DNA of 64,000 bases from an uncultured Granulosicoccaceae bacterium (GTDB lineage Bacteria > Pseudomonadota > Gammaproteobacteria > Granulosicoccales > Granulosicoccaceae). Made by a program: the position numbers and the translations under genes. Below the pieces are notes generated by a model. The model was not told where the DNA came from. It made no database searches and saw only the letters and a list, made by a program, of their open reading frames with translations. Every line of letters begins with the position of its first letter. The first letter of the stretch is position 1. The DNA lies in the NCBI GenBank assembly GCA_937927895.1, contig CALGKA010000057.1, forward strand, positions 1-64,000. The letters are read 5' to 3'. This document shows, one piece after another, positions 53,342-62,018 of the stretch.

Positions 53342-53971
53342 TTATCGGGCGACCAGCGACTTTGGTAGGCGATTTACATTGTCAATACTGCCGTCAGGCA
53401 GTACTGTAAATCGCACTGCAGTTTTCTCTGTGCCTTTTTCCTCAAGTGTGGTGGTGCCGTAGTACACTACTTCATACACAGGGTTTACTCTTGCGACCTT
53501 AACGGCAACAGGCACTGCTTTGTACGATTCTGTATCGTAGTAATGTAGATTAACGGTATATTCGCCCGGCATCATTCCTCTAAGCGCCAGAACCTCTTGA
53601 TTGAGAGGGTTGTCTATTTCTTTCCCTTCTACAACAATGCGATCGTTTAGCATGCCGCGATCATCACGATCAAGATGCAAAATATCAGTTTCTCTTTTTT
53701 TGTAGAACGCGACTTGACCTTCAGGGTCTTCTACCCATGTATCTATGTCGTCTGCGCTGTAGTCTTCCCAGGTTACAGTGATAACGTATTCAGCTTCTAT
53801 GTCTATTTTTCCAGCATCAGCTTCCGGGTTTAAAAATATAATTGAGATAAAAAACAAAAGAATAAAGCCAAGCAATACGTTAAACAGTAGATCTGTAAAT
53901 GGATCAGAACCTGTCAGCCGCTTTGTCCGATATGCTGCGGCGGCCGAACTTCCATTGAGTTGAATCGTCAT
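53342..53971 (-). CDS. TolR/ExbD-like one-helix protein with DVDLWV-type C-terminal domain, copy B
   Basis: 209 residues. One membrane helix carries an Asp at its start (DPFTDLLFNVLLGFILLFF), as in TolR and ExbD. The outer domain is beta-rich, with YVITVTWEDY, DDIDTWVEDPEGQ, LDRDDRGMLND and PGEYTVNLHYY. The same strands occur in copy A (13535-14137), where the motif is DVDLWVEAPGD. The domain recalls DUF2135/YfaP-like metal-binding strands and not the ExbD periplasmic fold. The ATG is 12 bases past the exbB-like stop. Its role as stator partner of the channel is inferred. Confidence 0.75.
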   Translation of the reverse strand: MTIQLNGSSAAAAYRTKRLTGSDPFTDLLFNVLLGFILLFFISIIFLNPEADAGKIDIEAEYVITVTWEDYSADDIDTWVEDPEGQVAFYKKRETDILHLDRDDRGMLNDRIVVEGKEIDNPLNQEVLALRGMMPGEYTVNLHYYDTESYKAVPVAVKVARVNPVYEVVYYGTTTLEEKGTEKTAVRFTVLPDGSIDNVNRLPKSLVAR

Positions 53972-53983
53972 GTGGTGGGTACT

Positions 53984-54601
53984 TTAAGTATCTTTGGAGA
54001 GTATAAGTGAAGCGATTACTGTTTCAGTTTGCCGCCCCAACACAAGGTATTGAACGCTTAAAAAGGTGGCAGCAATAAGCCCTGTGAGCGTTGTGAATAA
54101 AGCGGTACCCATACCAACACTCATTGATACTAACAGTTTCTGCAGTGCGTCTTCTCCCACTATTTTTTCGCCGGTCAGTGAGCTGAAAATTAAAATAAAA
54201 CCTATTATGGTACCCGCAAGCCCGAGCCTAATCGCGATATCGACTAAAAACCAACCAGTTTCAACCGGTGCGCGCAATTTGTCTGCGACTATTTCAAGCG
54301 GTAGTTCCCGGGTGGCATTTTGCGCATAATATTTATGCTTTGCAGTGCTGTTCGGTTGTTGAGCCATTTGTAGGAAAAAGCTATACCGAATGACATACCA
54401 TGCGGCGTGCGCGCTTGAAGCAATAGTAAGCAGTGCAATAGCTTTGGTTATGTGACTGCGGTCTTTTGCGAACATGGGGGCTACAAGGTCTAAGTTCCAT
54501 GCTATGTAGAGCCCGAAGCAAAACAATAACAGTAACAACCACCACAGCAGTGCGAATAGGTGTGGGTGTTGTTGGTCACTAATGAGTTGCGGTGCTTTCA
54601 T
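53984..54601 (-). CDS. MotA/TolQ/ExbB-like proton channel protein, copy B
   Basis: 205 residues with three or four membrane helices. Two N-terminal ones (about 15-75) precede the family core, RLGLAGTIIGFILIFSSLTG and MGTALFTTLTGLIAATFLSVQYLVLGR, equivalent to TolQ/ExbB helices 2 and 3. The start ATG has AGGA five bases upstream. It is closely related in layout to the copy A protein at 14130-14828. Upstream on the same strand is a Sel1 gene 26 bp away, which makes a four-gene operon. Confidence 0.8.
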   Translation of the reverse strand: MKAPQLISDQQHPHLFALLWWLLLLLFCFGLYIAWNLDLVAPMFAKDRSHITKAIALLTIASSAHAAWYVIRYSFFLQMAQQPNSTAKHKYYAQNATRELPLEIVADKLRAPVETGWFLVDIAIRLGLAGTIIGFILIFSSLTGEKIVGEDALQKLLVSMSVGMGTALFTTLTGLIAATFLSVQYLVLGRQTETVIASLILSKDT

Positions 54602-54627
54602 GGTTTTCCTGCTAGCTGATACTGAAC

Positions 54628-55176
54628 TTAAAGGCCTTCATCAATTAACGATTGTAGTTTTGCCCACTTAGTGAGTGCAGTGTTTATTTGCAGTGGTGAT
54701 AGTGTCCATTCTTGTGATATCTGACGAAGGTATAGTTCAGCTGCCGGGTTACCGTGTATGTCTGCCATGTTGTACCATGCGAATGCTCGCATAGGATCTG
54801 AGCTTACACCCAGGCCAAGCTTAAACATATGTCCAAGGTTTAGCTGAGCTTCTGCAATACCTGCGCGTGCCGCTTCAAAATACAATTGACTAGCGCGTTG
54901 ATAGTCTCGATCGATTCCAAGGCCTAAGTAGTAAAGGTTGGCCAGTGAATTAGAGGCGCGTCGATCACCTTTATCTGCAGCCGCAGCGTAATAGTCTGCT
55001 GCTATGTCGTAACGCCCGGCAGCCATTGCGGCGACTGCGCTATTAGGTCGGTTTGGTGCGAAAAGTAAAAATGCCCCCGCAACAATTATGACCGTTGACA
55101 ACACAGCAAAGCTGCGAAAGAGCGTTGTGTGCAATTCTTTTTGCTTCAGTTCTGCTTGTGAAAGGTATGGACTCAA
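54628..55176 (-). CDS. Membrane-anchored Sel1-repeat protein linked to channel operon B
   Basis: 182 residues with an N-terminal membrane helix (about 20-42), then AAMAAGRYDIAADYYAAAADKG and Sel1 repeats (NSLANLYYLGLGIDRDYQRASQL, AEAQLNLGHMFKLGLGVSSDPMRAFAWY) and a tail. The start codon is TTG at 55176. It is the paralogue of the protein at 38910-39434. It heads the operon that includes the ExbB-like, TolR-like and third genes of copy B, and it is divergent from the SoxYZ-like genes. A scaffolding role in the periplasm is inferred. Confidence 0.72.
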   Translation of the reverse strand: MSPYLSQAELKQKELHTTLFRSFAVLSTVIIVAGAFLLFAPNRPNSAVAAMAAGRYDIAADYYAAAADKGDRRASNSLANLYYLGLGIDRDYQRASQLYFEAARAGIAEAQLNLGHMFKLGLGVSSDPMRAFAWYNMADIHGNPAAELYLRQISQEWTLSPLQINTALTKWAKLQSLIDEGL

Positions 55177-55326
55177 CAGCGTTCTCTGTGGTCAATCAGT
55201 ATGATTTATCGGGGCTGCCTCTTGGACAGTATGCAACAGATACGCTATTGTACCAATAGGGGATTACTACTCTCTTACTATAGAAACGGCGCAGTACCGC
55301 TTTGGATTAACCGACGGGTCATTGTA

Positions 55327-56211
55327 ATGAAAAGCGTGTGGAACAGTAATTTCAGGGGTAAAACCCCGGGTAAATTGATCGCAGTCTTAAGCCTGATGGT
55401 TATAATTGTAATCAACGGTGTGGGTATCAGTTATGCCGCTCAGGCAGGCAGTGCCAAAGACAAATCCAATAAACCGGCATTAATTGACGATCGCTGGGCA
55501 ATGCTACACGAGCAAGTGTTTAACAAGCGGCCGATTCTTGAAACTTCTGAGGTTATCTCTTTAGAAGCACCGGGTCGTGCTTTTGATTCAGCGCGTGTAT
55601 CGGTTACGTTGCGTTCGCTGGCTGCTCAAACAGAGCAAACGTATATCAAAAAGTTGTATTTAATAGTCGATAAAAACCCGGTACCGGTTGCTGCTACTTT
55701 TACCTTTGAGCCAAACAAAGGGTGGCAAACGATAGATACCGAAATACGAATCAATGAATACACCCATATGCGTGTAGTCGCTGAGATGAACACTGGCGAA
55801 TTACACATGGATTCTTCTTTTGTGAAAGCGCAGGGTGGGTGTTCAGCTCCTCCATCTAGTTATGAACGATCTAATCAATCAAAGCTCGGGGGATTTGAAG
55901 CATCGATAACTAACTTGCTTGATCCTAAAGTACCAGCGCTTGCCCGTATTCGGATTAATCATCCGAATGCCAGCGGTATGCAGTTTGATCAAATGAGCCG
56001 AACGTATATTCCGGCGCATTATATCCACACCATGGGCGCTGAGTTTAACCAACAACCACTATTTCATTTGGAAACCAACTTTTCTCTCAGTCAAGATCCC
56101 ATCTTAGGTTTCAATTTTGAACCATCTGAAGATGGAGAACTCAAACTGTTTGCTATCGATTCAAAACAGAACCGATTCGAGCAGAAGTGGCAAATTACCG
56201 CAAAAAACTAG
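55327..56211 (+). CDS. Quinoprotein dehydrogenase-associated SoxYZ-like carrier protein 1
   Basis: 294 residues from ATG 55327; the longer frame from 55201 has no homology. A signal peptide is followed by a SoxY-like domain with LYLIVDKNPVPVAATF and the carrier Cys in VKAQGGCSAPPSS, then a SoxZ-like domain with RIRINHPNASGMQFDQMSR, IHTMGAEFNQQPLFHLETNFSLSQDP. This fused SoxYZ-like family accompanies PQQ alcohol dehydrogenases together with a zinc metallohydrolase. The bound substrate is not known. It is 38 bp upstream of a paralogue with the same architecture. Confidence 0.83.
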   Translation: MKSVWNSNFRGKTPGKLIAVLSLMVIIVINGVGISYAAQAGSAKDKSNKPALIDDRWAMLHEQVFNKRPILETSEVISLEAPGRAFDSARVSVTLRSLAAQTEQTYIKKLYLIVDKNPVPVAATFTFEPNKGWQTIDTEIRINEYTHMRVVAEMNTGELHMDSSFVKAQGGCSAPPSSYERSNQSKLGGFEASITNLLDPKVPALARIRINHPNASGMQFDQMSRTYIPAHYIHTMGAEFNQQPLFHLETNFSLSQDPILGFNFEPSEDGELKLFAIDSKQNRFEQKWQITAKN

Positions 56212-56248
56212 CGTTAGCTATGCAACGAACTTTATTGGAGACCGATTT

Positions 56249-57118
56249 ATGCTCGCTTTTAATTCGCGTATTTTAGCTTATTGCTTTATTGTTTTATCAA
56301 CCGTGGTTTTTGTGCCTTTTGAAGCTGCAAATTCAGCGGCTGAAAAAGCCGCCGCCACTGACGATGTAGATCGTTGGGCTGCGTTGGCGCCGAGTTTTTT
56401 CGGTGATAAAGAACTCAAAGAATCTTCTGATGTAATAACCATTGATGCTCCCAATCGCGCGCACGATGCAGCGTTAGTGCCGATTGTTGTTTATGCTGAA
56501 GGTGATGCCAGGCAAATTAAAAAGGTGCATTTAATTGTTGATAAAAATCCTTTGCCATTGGCGGGTATATTCAACTTTTCCGATGGGAATCGTTCTGCGT
56601 GGCAATCTTTTGAAACTCGTATACGCATTAATGAATACACCCACGTGCGTGCAATAGCCGAACTTGACGATGGCACGTTGCACATGGCCTCTAAGTTTGT
56701 AAAAGCCGCCGGTGGTTGTTCAGCGCCAGCATTAGCAGATATGGCCGTTGCCATGGAAAATGCTGGAAAAATGAAAATTCTAGTCGATGATATTTCAGCG
56801 ACAGACAGAGTGGTTGCCACGCTTCCGCCAGAGTTACGCGCTAACTCAGAGGCAACTATAAAAATACGACACCCAAACAATTCCGGAATGCAGTTTGATC
56901 AAATTTCCAGGAACTACATTCCGGCGTTCTATGTACATTCAATAGTGGCAGAGCTAGATGGCAAAGAGCTTCTTAACGTAGAAACTAACTTTTCAATGAG
57001 TGAAAACCCGGTAGTGCGATTTCAGTTTGCAAGTGCTGCCAAAACTGACAGCCTAAAAGTGTATGCAGTTGATTCAAAGAATAATCGCTACGAGCAAAAA
57101 GCTGACCCTGTAATGTAG
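56249..57118 (+). CDS. Quinoprotein dehydrogenase-associated SoxYZ-like carrier protein 2
   Basis: 289 residues from ATG 56249, preceded by GGAG nine bases upstream; the frame also runs back into the first gene. A signal peptide ends near AANSAAE. SoxY-like strands HLIVDKNPLPLAGIF and the carrier Cys in VKAAGGCSAPALAD precede the SoxZ-like half TIKIRHPNNSGMQFDQISR and VHSIVAELDGKELLNVETNFSMSENP. It is a tandem paralogue of the upstream gene, clearly diverged at DNA level. A bidirectional terminator follows. Confidence 0.83.
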   Translation: MLAFNSRILAYCFIVLSTVVFVPFEAANSAAEKAAATDDVDRWAALAPSFFGDKELKESSDVITIDAPNRAHDAALVPIVVYAEGDARQIKKVHLIVDKNPLPLAGIFNFSDGNRSAWQSFETRIRINEYTHVRAIAELDDGTLHMASKFVKAAGGCSAPALADMAVAMENAGKMKILVDDISATDRVVATLPPELRANSEATIKIRHPNNSGMQFDQISRNYIPAFYVHSIVAELDGKELLNVETNFSMSENPVVRFQFASAAKTDSLKVYAVDSKNNRYEQKADPVM

Positions 57119-57143
57119 GCAAAAAGCTATAGTAGTAAAAAAA

Positions 57144-57166
57144 AACAGCGCTCATCGAGCGCTGTT
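57144..57166. terminator. Bidirectional intrinsic terminator
   Basis: AACAGCGCTC (57144-57153) is exactly mirrored by GAGCGCTGTT (57157-57166) around a three-base loop, with an A-run before and TTTTATTTT after. It serves the SoxYZ-like gene and the convergent gene at 57204. Confidence 0.92.
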
Positions 57167-57203
57167 TTATTTTATGCTTTAAGTATCTAAAGTAATAGTG
57201 ATA

Positions 57204-57614
57204 TTAAAAGCATTTTAAGGTTGATTCGGCCTGTACACGCTCAAATAGTTCTAATTTGTGCTTGGCCCAGTTTGAATCTCTATAGAAGATCCCGCGCTGA
57301 CCTTTATCAAGCTGAACTTGCATAATAGTGTTGGCTTTTTCAAAATCTTCATGGCTGATTTTTGACATAATCAAATCAATGCTGCAAGAGCACTGATGCA
57401 AGCTTGTAAATGAGTTTCCGTTAGATGCCATACACGCTAAGACATAATCTGCTATTACGTGGGTGGGGTATGTTTCTGGCGTTTCTGTTGTTACTTCGGT
57501 GGTGGCAGCGCAGTCGCAGTCAGTATCTGAAGCGATCACGGCAGGCGTAATAAAAGCACATGCTAGAAGTAGTTTGCGCGAAAAGCATGCGGTAAAGATT
57601 GTATTGGCGTTCAT
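57204..57614 (-). CDS. Small secreted Cys-containing protein of unknown function
   Basis: 136 residues with a Sec signal (LLLACAFITPAVIA). The mature part has DCDCAATTEV, VLACMASNG, a Cys pair in QCSCSIDLIM and a final Cys in LKCF, so up to three disulfides or metal contacts are possible. The helical layout with two Cys-containing segments recalls CHCH or Ivy-like small periplasmic proteins, but no family was recognised. It shares a minus-strand unit with the next gene in the methanol oxidation region. Confidence 0.6.
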   Translation of the reverse strand: MNANTIFTACFSRKLLLACAFITPAVIASDTDCDCAATTEVTTETPETYPTHVIADYVLACMASNGNSFTSLHQCSCSIDLIMSKISHEDFEKANTIMQVQLDKGQRGIFYRDSNWAKHKLELFERVQAESTLKCF

Positions 57615-57651
57615 AGTGTTCTCATCTTTCGGTGCTGGTTACTGTGCCAAG

Positions 57652-58329
57652 TTACTCTTGTTGAACACCAGCAAATTCAAGCGTTCGGGTAGCGGTAGGA
57701 GATTTAGAAGGCCCTGAGACGTATTCGATCGATAACAGCTGACCCGGAGTATCTTCGTTAAATGCTATGGTAATTACAGCTTCTCTTAAGGTGATATTTT
57801 CCGCAACGTATGGGTCGTTTTCAAGAGGTGCGAAAGAGAATTGCATTTTGCCATCCGACTTTATCACTTTTAGATTTTCATCTGCTAATTTGTCTCTGAT
57901 GCGGTTTCTGAAGTAAAGCGTACCGCCGCCTGATTCATCTCCCATAGATTGTGCAAGATGTTCCAACATACCAATAATAACCGGGTTACCACGACGTTTA
58001 TTGAAGTCAGGCAGGTGCATTTTTCGCTCTGCAGATAAAAACTCAATGCTGAGGTCGCGGTGTGCATTGTCGTGTTCTTTTTTAATCGATAGCAAGACTT
58101 GATCTTGAATATTGGTATCTGTGCTTTTATCAACGTGCTTGTAGCTGTAAGCGACAGTGTTGCCAGCTTTAGTTTTCCCCAGATGGCTGGTATCGTAAAT
58201 AAGGTTTTGCGGTTCGTTTAGATCTTCAAAAGCCGATGCACTATTTACTGCTAAGCAAGTAGCAATGGTTGCCGTGTACAGGACTGACCTAAAGATTGAT
58301 GTTAGGTTGAAATTAATCAGTTTATTCAT
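57652..58329 (-). CDS. Secreted protein of unknown function
   Basis: 225 residues with a signal peptide ending in NSASAFED. The mature protein is mixed alpha/beta: NLIYDTSHLGKTKAGNTVAYSYKHV, then EFLSAERKMHLPDFNKRRGNPVIIGMLEHLAQSMG and a final ATRTLEFAGV. It has no recognised domain. It is upstream of the small Cys-containing gene by 37 bp and divergent from the zinc metallohydrolase gene, so it probably belongs to the quinoprotein support genes. Confidence 0.65.
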   Translation of the reverse strand: MNKLINFNLTSIFRSVLYTATIATCLAVNSASAFEDLNEPQNLIYDTSHLGKTKAGNTVAYSYKHVDKSTDTNIQDQVLLSIKKEHDNAHRDLSIEFLSAERKMHLPDFNKRRGNPVIIGMLEHLAQSMGDESGGGTLYFRNRIRDKLADENLKVIKSDGKMQFSFAPLENDPYVAENITLREAVITIAFNEDTPGQLLSIEYVSGPSKSPTATRTLEFAGVQQE

Positions 58330-58397
58330 ATTGCGCTCCGTCCTTTTGAATTAGCATACCATTACCTTACTAAAAAAGACGGTGTCTGAACTTAGTT

Positions 58398-59597
58398 ATG
58401 CATGATGGATATCACAACCTTAGTATCGGGCGAATGTCGTGTATTTATTGCACGGTGCTTCGTACGCCATGCGTTTATCAAAGGCAAAACCATAAGCTAG
58501 AAAATAGTTTGGTAAGCTTTTGGCGATTATCACTAGGTAAAATACCTATAAGAAAAGTATTCCCGAAAGAAGTATTCCCCAGCGAAACATTCTCAATACA
58601 TATAAAAACGATATTGCTTGTTGTACTGGTGCTTAGTCTGGCAAAAGTCACTGCTATTGCTGATACAAATCTTGCGAATGCTGAACAAGAAACGTTAACA
58701 AGCGGGGCTGAGCTAAATGTCGCAATTGAATTCAAAGAGGTGGCTGATGGAATTTATGTGCGTTATGGAAAGCATGAGCCAGTATCGGCTAAACATATTG
58801 GAAATATAGCTAATCACGGGTTCATAGTAGGTGAGACAGGGGTTGCTATAGTAGATCCAGGTGGCTCTGAAGATGTCGCAAATAGCACACTTAGCGCGAT
58901 AGCTAAAATTACGCAGCTACCCGTTACGCATATTATTGTTACTCATGTGCATGCTGATCATAGTCTAGGATTGTCAGCCTATAAATCTACAAGGCTTAGT
59001 CCAAAACCTGTTGTATTGGGGCATAACAACCTGGAAGCGTCGCTGAGTCATAACTTAGCATTTTATGCGGCACAGTTCGGTTACAGTAAACATACCGATA
59101 AAATACTTCAGCTTATTAAATCAGGGATGATACAACCCGTAGATACAGAGAGAGTGTTTAACTTAGGTAGCAGGGAAATAACAGTTAAAGCTTTTTCTAC
59201 GGCGCATTCTACTAGCGATGTAGTCGTTTACGACAATAAAAGCAAAACATTATGGGCCGGTGATTTACTGTTTGTTGATCGCATACCAGCGATTGATGGC
59301 AGTGTGCTCGGTTGGCTTGCTGCTTTAGAGTCTTTGGCGAAATTAGAGACAAAAATTGTTATCCCTGGTCATGGGCGTAGCGGTGAATATGACTTATTAA
59401 TGCAACCACAGCTTGAGTATCTCAATTTGTTAGTCAGCTACAGCCGCGAAGCTATTGCAAATGGGTTATCCTTAAATACTTTTTTGCAAAAAAACAACGG
59501 CGTTTTTAGTGCTGATAAAGCTGATCAGTGGGAGTTGTTTGATACCCAGCATAAAGTGAACCTTACGCGCGCTTATACAGAGCTTGAGTGGGAATAA
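58398..59597 (+). CDS. Quinoprotein relay-type zinc metallohydrolase (metallo-beta-lactamase fold)
   Basis: Up to 399 residues; the start is uncertain (ATG 58398, ATG 58434 or TTG 58509) because a signal-like helix lies late, near residues 72-90. The MBL metal site is complete: THVHADHSLGL, later STAHSTSDVVVYD, GDLLFVDRIPAIDG and the last His in VIPGHGRSG. Members of this family are encoded with PQQ dehydrogenases and SoxYZ-like carriers, as here. The chemistry is unproven; hydrolysis of a carrier-bound thioester is one suggestion. It is upstream of xoxF with a separate promoter region between. Confidence 0.83.
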   Translation: MHDGYHNLSIGRMSCIYCTVLRTPCVYQRQNHKLENSLVSFWRLSLGKIPIRKVFPKEVFPSETFSIHIKTILLVVLVLSLAKVTAIADTNLANAEQETLTSGAELNVAIEFKEVADGIYVRYGKHEPVSAKHIGNIANHGFIVGETGVAIVDPGGSEDVANSTLSAIAKITQLPVTHIIVTHVHADHSLGLSAYKSTRLSPKPVVLGHNNLEASLSHNLAFYAAQFGYSKHTDKILQLIKSGMIQPVDTERVFNLGSREITVKAFSTAHSTSDVVVYDNKSKTLWAGDLLFVDRIPAIDGSVLGWLAALESLAKLETKIVIPGHGRSGEYDLLMQPQLEYLNLLVSYSREAIANGLSLNTFLQKNNGVFSADKADQWELFDTQHKVNLTRAYTELEWE

Positions 59598-59974
59598 AAT
59601 GGTTAGTCATAGATCGCTGTATCAAGTTGTAAACGCGCAAAACAGTTATAGCGATTTAAGGTTTGGCTTTATAACTGTCGTTGCTAAGTCCTTTATACGA
59701 GTTTATTAATCTATTTATTAAGGCATAAATTCGTACTTCGCATTGTCTTGACTTGCTATAAAGTCGGGCGTAGAGTTGAGACAGGTCCGTGTTGGACCTA
59801 TAGAAGGGCGCTTGATGATTACCATCATTCTATCTGCGCAATGAAGGCAGTCCCCCTTGACAGTGCTGATTGAAAACGCAAATAAACTACGCTTTGAGAA
59901 TGTAGATATTTGGCAAAAGGATAACTGTTCAGGATAAGTTTGAGTTCGATGTCAGCACATCAACCACAACTTTA
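59598..59974 (+). promoter_or_regulatory. xoxF upstream region with two candidate promoters
   Basis: This is a 377-bp gene-free region. Candidate 1: TTGACT (59748-59753), 17 bp, TAGAGT (59771-59776). Candidate 2: TTGACA (59857-59862), 18 bp, AATAAA (59881-59886). Starts near 59783 and 59893 would give leaders of about 205 and 95 bases. A short mirrored ATGAT...ATCAT element lies near 59815-59828. xoxF genes are often controlled by lanthanide supply, so two promoters would be plausible. Confidence 0.45.
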
Positions 59975-59986
59975 TTGGAGGCAACA

Positions 59987-61795
59987 ATGGGGCATAAATT
60001 CACGCCCGTAATCGGCGCTGCGCTTCTAGCAGCTACAATATCTTTTTCCGCTGCTCACGCAAACGAAGAGGTTATGAAACTCTCTGCGGATCCTGCTAAC
60101 TGGGCAATGCCTACAGGTGATTACGCAAATACACGCTACAGTAAACTAGACGAAATCAACGCCGGTAATGCCGGTGAACTATCACCAGTTTGGACGTTTT
60201 CAACTGGTGTCCTTCGCGGGCACGAAGGTGGTCCTCTCGTCGTTGGTGACGGTAACATGTATATCCACAGTCCATTTCCTAACAGGGTCTATTCGCTAGA
60301 CTTAAGTGAAGATGGTCGTATCAACTGGATGTATGAACCTAAGCAAGACCCGTCAGTTATCCCGGTCATGTGCTGTGATACTGTAAATCGTGGGCTGGCT
60401 TATGGTGATGGCAAGATCTTCCTTTACCAGGCAGATGCAACTCTAGTTGCTCTAGATAAAGAATCTGGTGAAGTGGTTTGGTCTACCAGCAATGGTGATC
60501 CGGGCATCGGTGAAACAGGTACATCAGCACCTATGGTATACGGCGATAAAGTGTACGTTGGTATTTCGGGTGGTGAGTTTGGTGTTCAAGGGCACCTGAC
60601 TGCGTACAACCTATCTGATGGTTCAATGGCATGGAGAGGTTACTCAACAGGTCCTGATGAGCAAACTCTTATCGATCCAGAAAACACTACCCACCTTGGT
60701 GAGCCAGTAGGCAAAGACTCAGGTACTGCAACATGGGAAGGGGATCAGTGGAAAATCGGTGGTGGTACAACATGGGGTTGGTACTCTTTTGACCCTGAGT
60801 TGAACCTTGTGTACTACGGTACTGGTAACCCAAGTACCTGGAACCCGGTACAACGTCCTGGTGATAACCGTTGGTCAATGACTATATTTGCACGTGATGC
60901 TGACACAGGCATGACAAAGTGGGTTTACCAAATGACTCCACACGATGAGTGGGATTATGACGGTATCAATGAAATGATCCTTGCAGACCAGGAGATCGGT
61001 GGTGAGACTCGTAAAACACTTGTTCACTTTGATCGTAACGGTTTTGGATACACCCTTGACCGCGTCTCTGGCGAACTTCTTGTTGCAGAAAAATACGACC
61101 CTGCAGTTAACTGGGCGACTCACGTTGACATGAAAACAGGTCGTCCTCAAGTTGTTGCGGAATACTCGACTCATCAAAACGGTGCAGACGTTAACTCCAC
61201 CAACATTTGTCCTGCGGCACTTGGTTCAAAAGATCAGCAGCCTGCGGCTTACTCTCCTGACACTAAACTGTTCTATGTTCCAACAAACCACGTTTGCATG
61301 GACTACGAACCGTTTGAAGTTGAGTACACAGCAGGTCAGCCATACGTAGGGGCAACTCTGTCTATGTTCCCAGCGGGTAAGGTAATGGAAAATGGTACTG
61401 ATAACCTCGGTAACTTCATTGCATGGGACGCGACCAAGGGTGAAATCAAGTGGTCTAACCCTGAGCCGTTCTCTGTATGGAGTGGCGCGCTGGCAACAGC
61501 TGGTAACGTAGTGTTTTATGGCACGCTTGAAGGTTACTTGAAGGCGGTTAATGCAGAAACGGGTGAAGAACTTTATAAGTTCAAGACTCCATCTGGCATT
61601 ATTGGCAACGTCAATACCTGGGAGCACGATGGCAAGCAATACATTGGTGTTCTATCTGGTCTTGGTGGTTGGGCAGGTATCGGCTTTGCAGCTGGTCTGA
61701 CAGGTGATACTGACGGTCTGGGTGCCGTTGGCGCGTACAAGTCGCTTTCCAACTACACGTCGCTTGGTGGTACTTTGACTGTATTCGCACTTTAA
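59987..61795 (+). CDS. xoxF: Lanthanide-dependent methanol dehydrogenase XoxF
   Basis: A periplasmic PQQ quinoprotein that oxidises methanol (and often formaldehyde). From ATG 59987, with GGAGG upstream, it has 602 residues including a signal peptide (ends near SAAHA). Beta-propeller tryptophan-docking repeats run throughout. The adjacent Cys pair VMCCDTV (129-130) sits next to PQQ. The active site WDYDGINE has the catalytic Asp323, and Asp325 two residues on. That second Asp binds the lanthanide and is Ala in calcium-type MxaF, so this is XoxF. No mxaI is adjacent. It is flanked by marker genes of the quinoprotein cluster and a terminator. Confidence 0.95.
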   Translation: MGHKFTPVIGAALLAATISFSAAHANEEVMKLSADPANWAMPTGDYANTRYSKLDEINAGNAGELSPVWTFSTGVLRGHEGGPLVVGDGNMYIHSPFPNRVYSLDLSEDGRINWMYEPKQDPSVIPVMCCDTVNRGLAYGDGKIFLYQADATLVALDKESGEVVWSTSNGDPGIGETGTSAPMVYGDKVYVGISGGEFGVQGHLTAYNLSDGSMAWRGYSTGPDEQTLIDPENTTHLGEPVGKDSGTATWEGDQWKIGGGTTWGWYSFDPELNLVYYGTGNPSTWNPVQRPGDNRWSMTIFARDADTGMTKWVYQMTPHDEWDYDGINEMILADQEIGGETRKTLVHFDRNGFGYTLDRVSGELLVAEKYDPAVNWATHVDMKTGRPQVVAEYSTHQNGADVNSTNICPAALGSKDQQPAAYSPDTKLFYVPTNHVCMDYEPFEVEYTAGQPYVGATLSMFPAGKVMENGTDNLGNFIAWDATKGEIKWSNPEPFSVWSGALATAGNVVFYGTLEGYLKAVNAETGEELYKFKTPSGIIGNVNTWEHDGKQYIGVLSGLGGWAGIGFAAGLTGDTDGLGAVGAYKSLSNYTSLGGTLTVFAL

Positions 61796-61830
61796 TTAAA
61801 GTACGGATGTAATTTGTCCAATTGGACTCG

Positions 61831-61865
61831 AAGCGGGCCGCCATGTGTGGCCCGCTTTTGTTTTG
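61831..61865 (+). terminator. Intrinsic terminator after xoxF
   Basis: AAGCGGGCC (61831-61839) and GGCCCGCTT (61849-61857) form a perfect stem, followed by TTGTTTT. It lies 36 bp past the xoxF stop and separates the strongly expressed xoxF from xoxJ. Confidence 0.9.
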
Positions 61866-62018
61866 GGGAATCGATTTTTAGAATGTGTTTTAAAAATAAT
61901 TCAGCACTCAGTCATTTACTGCCCGCTACTAATTGCGTAAGGATTGATGCGCTAGCTAGCATTGGCTAATTTGTGGTTGTATTCTTGAACCTTCTTAAAA
62001 AAGTGTTTTCTAAAAACA

